Shown here piece by piece: positions 62,288 to 64,000 of a stretch of DNA of 64,000 nt. This DNA comes from Fluviicola sp. (GTDB lineage Bacteria; Bacteroidota; Bacteroidia; Flavobacteriales_D; Crocinitomicaceae). The DNA is taken from contig NZ_JBCNJT010000003.1 in NCBI RefSeq assembly GCF_039596395.1, forward strand, positions 1 to 64,000, given 5' to 3'. The notes under the pieces were generated by a model. It was not told the origin of the DNA and did not search any database. It saw nothing but the letters and a program-made list of their open reading frames with translations. The translations under genes and the position numbers were made by a program. Position 1 is the first letter of the stretch. Every line of letters begins with the position of its first letter.

Positions 62288-63430
62288 ATGAATTTCGAAT
62301 TGACAGAAGAACAAAAAGCAGTAAAAGAAGCTGCGCGTGATTTCGCTCAAAACGTTTTAAAACCTGGGGTAATAGATCGTGACAGAGATCAGAAATTTCC
62401 CGTTGAAGAAATGAAACAACTTGGTGAACTAGGATTCTTAGGAATGATGGTTGATCCGAAATATGGAGGTGGAGGTATGGACACCATGTCCTACGTGTTG
62501 GCAATGGAAGAAATTTCCAAAGTAGATGCATCCACTTCAGTTTGTATGTCAGTAAACAATTCCCTGGTTTGTTGGGGATTGGAAAAATTCGGTAACGAAG
62601 AGCAAAAGGAGAAATTCCTGGTTCCACTTGCAAAAGGAGAGAAAATCGGAGCATTTTGTTTGTCTGAGCCTGAAGCTGGTTCTGATGCTACATCTCAGCG
62701 TACAACAGCTGTTGATATGGGAGATTATTACCTGTTAAACGGAACGAAAAACTGGATCACGAACGGTTCAACGGCTTCTACTTACATCGTAATTGCTCAA
62801 ACGAATCCTGAATTGGGTCACAGAGGGATCAATGCCCTGATCGTGGAAAGAGGGATGGAAGGTTTCATCGTCGGAGCGAAAGAAGATAAATTGGGAATCC
62901 GCGGAAGTGATACGCATACTTTGTTGTTCAACGACGTAAAAGTTCCGAAAGCAAACCGTATCGGTGAGGATGGATTCGGTTTCAAATTCGCGATGAAAAC
63001 ACTTTCCGGAGGTCGTATCGGGATTGCTGCCCAGGCTTTGGGAATTGCTGCCGGAGCATTTGAATTGGCTTCTGCTTATTCCAAAGAACGTAAAGCGTTC
63101 GGAAAAGAGATCTACAAACACCAGGCAATTGCATTTAAGATCGCTGACATGGCTACGGAAATTGAAGCTGCACGTTTGTTGGTTTACCGCGCTGCTGCTG
63201 ATAAAGATGCAGGAAGAAACTTTGACCAGTCTTCTGCAATGGCGAAATTATATGCTTCCAAAGTAGCAATGGAACAAACAGTTGAGGCTGTTCAGATCCA
63301 CGGAGGTTACGGATACGTAAAAGAGTACCACGTTGAGCGTTTGATGCGTGATGCGAAGATTACTCAGATTTACGAAGGAACTTCTGAAGTACAAAAGATC
63401 GTTATTTCAAGAAATATTTTGGCTGATTAA
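62288..63430 (+). CDS. Acyl-CoA dehydrogenase (short-chain type)
   Basis: The 380-residue FAD enzyme introduces the alpha-beta double bond in acyl-CoA. It shows the first signature GAFCLSEPEAGSDA, the FAD-binding NGTKNWITNG, and the second signature QIHGGYGYVKEYHVERLMRD. The catalytic base is Glu363 in QIYEGTSEVQ, the position used by short/medium-chain and butyryl-CoA dehydrogenases. It acts in beta-oxidation or in amino-acid catabolism. It is monocistronic with a strong terminator. Confidence 0.94.
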   Translation: MNFELTEEQKAVKEAARDFAQNVLKPGVIDRDRDQKFPVEEMKQLGELGFLGMMVDPKYGGGGMDTMSYVLAMEEISKVDASTSVCMSVNNSLVCWGLEKFGNEEQKEKFLVPLAKGEKIGAFCLSEPEAGSDATSQRTTAVDMGDYYLLNGTKNWITNGSTASTYIVIAQTNPELGHRGINALIVERGMEGFIVGAKEDKLGIRGSDTHTLLFNDVKVPKANRIGEDGFGFKFAMKTLSGGRIGIAAQALGIAAGAFELASAYSKERKAFGKEIYKHQAIAFKIADMATEIEAARLLVYRAAADKDAGRNFDQSSAMAKLYASKVAMEQTVEAVQIHGGYGYVKEYHVERLMRDAKITQIYEGTSEVQKIVISRNILAD

Positions 63431-63451
63431 TAATCAATCATAAGAAATCAA

Positions 63452-63480
63452 AAGGGCGGAAATTCTCCGCCCTTTTTTTG
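63452..63480 (+). terminator. Terminator after the acyl-CoA dehydrogenase gene
   Basis: A ten-bp stem (AAAGGGCGGA / TCCGCCCTTT) closes a short loop and runs into seven T residues. It may also serve the convergent murF gene. Confidence 0.9.
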
Positions 63481-63503
63481 TGCCAATTATTTTAATGGTT
63501 GAT

Positions 63504-64000
63504 TTACAAATATGGTATCACCTTCTCCAGAGAAATTCCTCTCGATCCTTTTAAAAGAATCAACAGGTCTGAAGGTGGGTTTTGTGTGAAATGTTCGATC
63601 AACGGATCCGTTGATTTCAAAAAGATGGCATTCGGATGCATACCCTTGAACTTCAAAAATTCTTCTCCGATAAAAAATCCGCTCAGGCGCAGGTCGATGG
63701 TTTGCTGAATCACTTCTTCGTGAACCATCGGAGCATCGGCACCCATTTCGCGCATATCGCCCAATATGAAGATCTTCGCATGGTTGTCGATTTTCGCAAA
63801 GCTGGATAGGGCAGAGCGCATGCTGGTCGGATTGGCATTGTAACAATCTACGATCAAGGTGTTTTTATCCGTTTTAGTCACCTGAGAACGGTTGTTGGTA
63901 GGTTCGTACCCGGAAATCGCCTGGTTGCAGTTTTCAGGGCTGATCCCGAAGAACCGGCCGATCCGGATTGCTGCCAGGAAGTTGATGAAATTGTATTCTC
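63504..64000 (-). CDS. murF: UDP-N-acetylmuramoyl-tripeptide--D-alanyl-D-alanine ligase, C-terminal part (truncated by the window)
   Basis: About 165 C-terminal residues are present and the frame is open to the window edge, so the start and the N-terminal and central ATP-binding domains are missing. The visible part begins YNFINFLAAIRIGRFFGIS and includes the MurF hallmarks NNRSQV and VDCYNANPTSMRSAL. The C-terminal domain follows with IFILGDMREMG and a final ILLKGSRGISLEKVI. MurF adds D-Ala-D-Ala to the peptidoglycan precursor. The ATG-like start sometimes assigned at 63881 is an internal GTG valine. Confidence 0.92.
   Translation of the reverse strand, partial: EYNFINFLAAIRIGRFFGISPENCNQAISGYEPTNNRSQVTKTDKNTLIVDCYNANPTSMRSALSSFAKIDNHAKIFILGDMREMGADAPMVHEEVIQQTIDLRLSGFFIGEEFLKFKGMHPNAIFLKSTDPLIEHFTQNPPSDLLILLKGSRGISLEKVIPYL

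Overview
The window looks like a chromosomal segment of a Flavobacteriales bacterium; a Fluviicola-like member of the Crocinitomicaceae is my best guess, but no search was run. The basis is the recurrent Bacteroidota promoter box TAnnTTTG, two Por-type (T9SS) C-terminal sorting domains, Bacteroidota-style TonB proteins, SusC/OMP_b-brl-like receptors, and almost no Shine-Dalgarno sites. Most of the window is ordinary housekeeping and envelope sequence. The accessory, clearly imported part is about 31.9-42.6 kb.

Layout: 0-1.4 kb holds the end of an rRNA operon (5S rRNA and terminator), a flavin/PNPOx-like stress protein and ndk. 1.5-5.5 kb is a metal-regulated operon: a MntR/DtxR-type repressor with a palindromic operator over its own promoter, then a Mn/Zn ABC importer (lipoprotein, ATPase, two permeases). 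5.6-16 kb has a candidate small RNA, an outer-membrane protein, a CoA-type Nudix hydrolase, gyrB, a tandem pair of unknown secreted proteins, a glutathione peroxidase and OmpA-type proteins. 16-23.8 kb has an OmpA/TPR lipoprotein, folK, sppA, murB and a DEAD-box helicase. 23.9-27.3 kb is a PaiB-like protein followed by a complete ABC importer of the siderophore/haem/cobalamin class. 27.4-31.6 kb has a T9SS subtilase, a small lipoprotein and YifB.

31.9-42.5 kb is a polymorphic toxin locus. A 3082-residue secreted RHS/YD-repeat protein ends in a short AT-rich domain carrying the metzincin zinc motif HEIGHNLGMDH. A candidate immunity lipoprotein follows. After it comes an orphan cassette: a second degraded copy of the RHS tip, a toxin-tail remnant in another frame, and a second lipoprotein overlapping that remnant. 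This is the layout expected from toxin-tip replacement.

42.8-49.3 kb has a TonB-dependent receptor, tpx, mnmD, an MFS exporter and two small regulators (AraC and MarR types). 49.4-51.8 kb encodes an unusual predicted surface protein. It joins a glucan-dikinase-like phosphohistidine motif and a PPDK-type ATP-grasp domain to a T9SS sorting domain. 52-64 kb has DoxX, GIY-YIG, tRNA-Val with a degenerate tRNA beside it, an exbB-exbD-tonB-like-tonB-like-tonB-folC operon, nhaA, a Glu/Leu dehydrogenase, anmK, an acyl-CoA dehydrogenase and the 3' part of murF.

Two regulatory themes recur. First, four genes have the -7 box exactly four bases before ATG, which predicts leaderless mRNAs. Second, several intergenic spaces hold long imperfect inverted repeats built from short repeated words.
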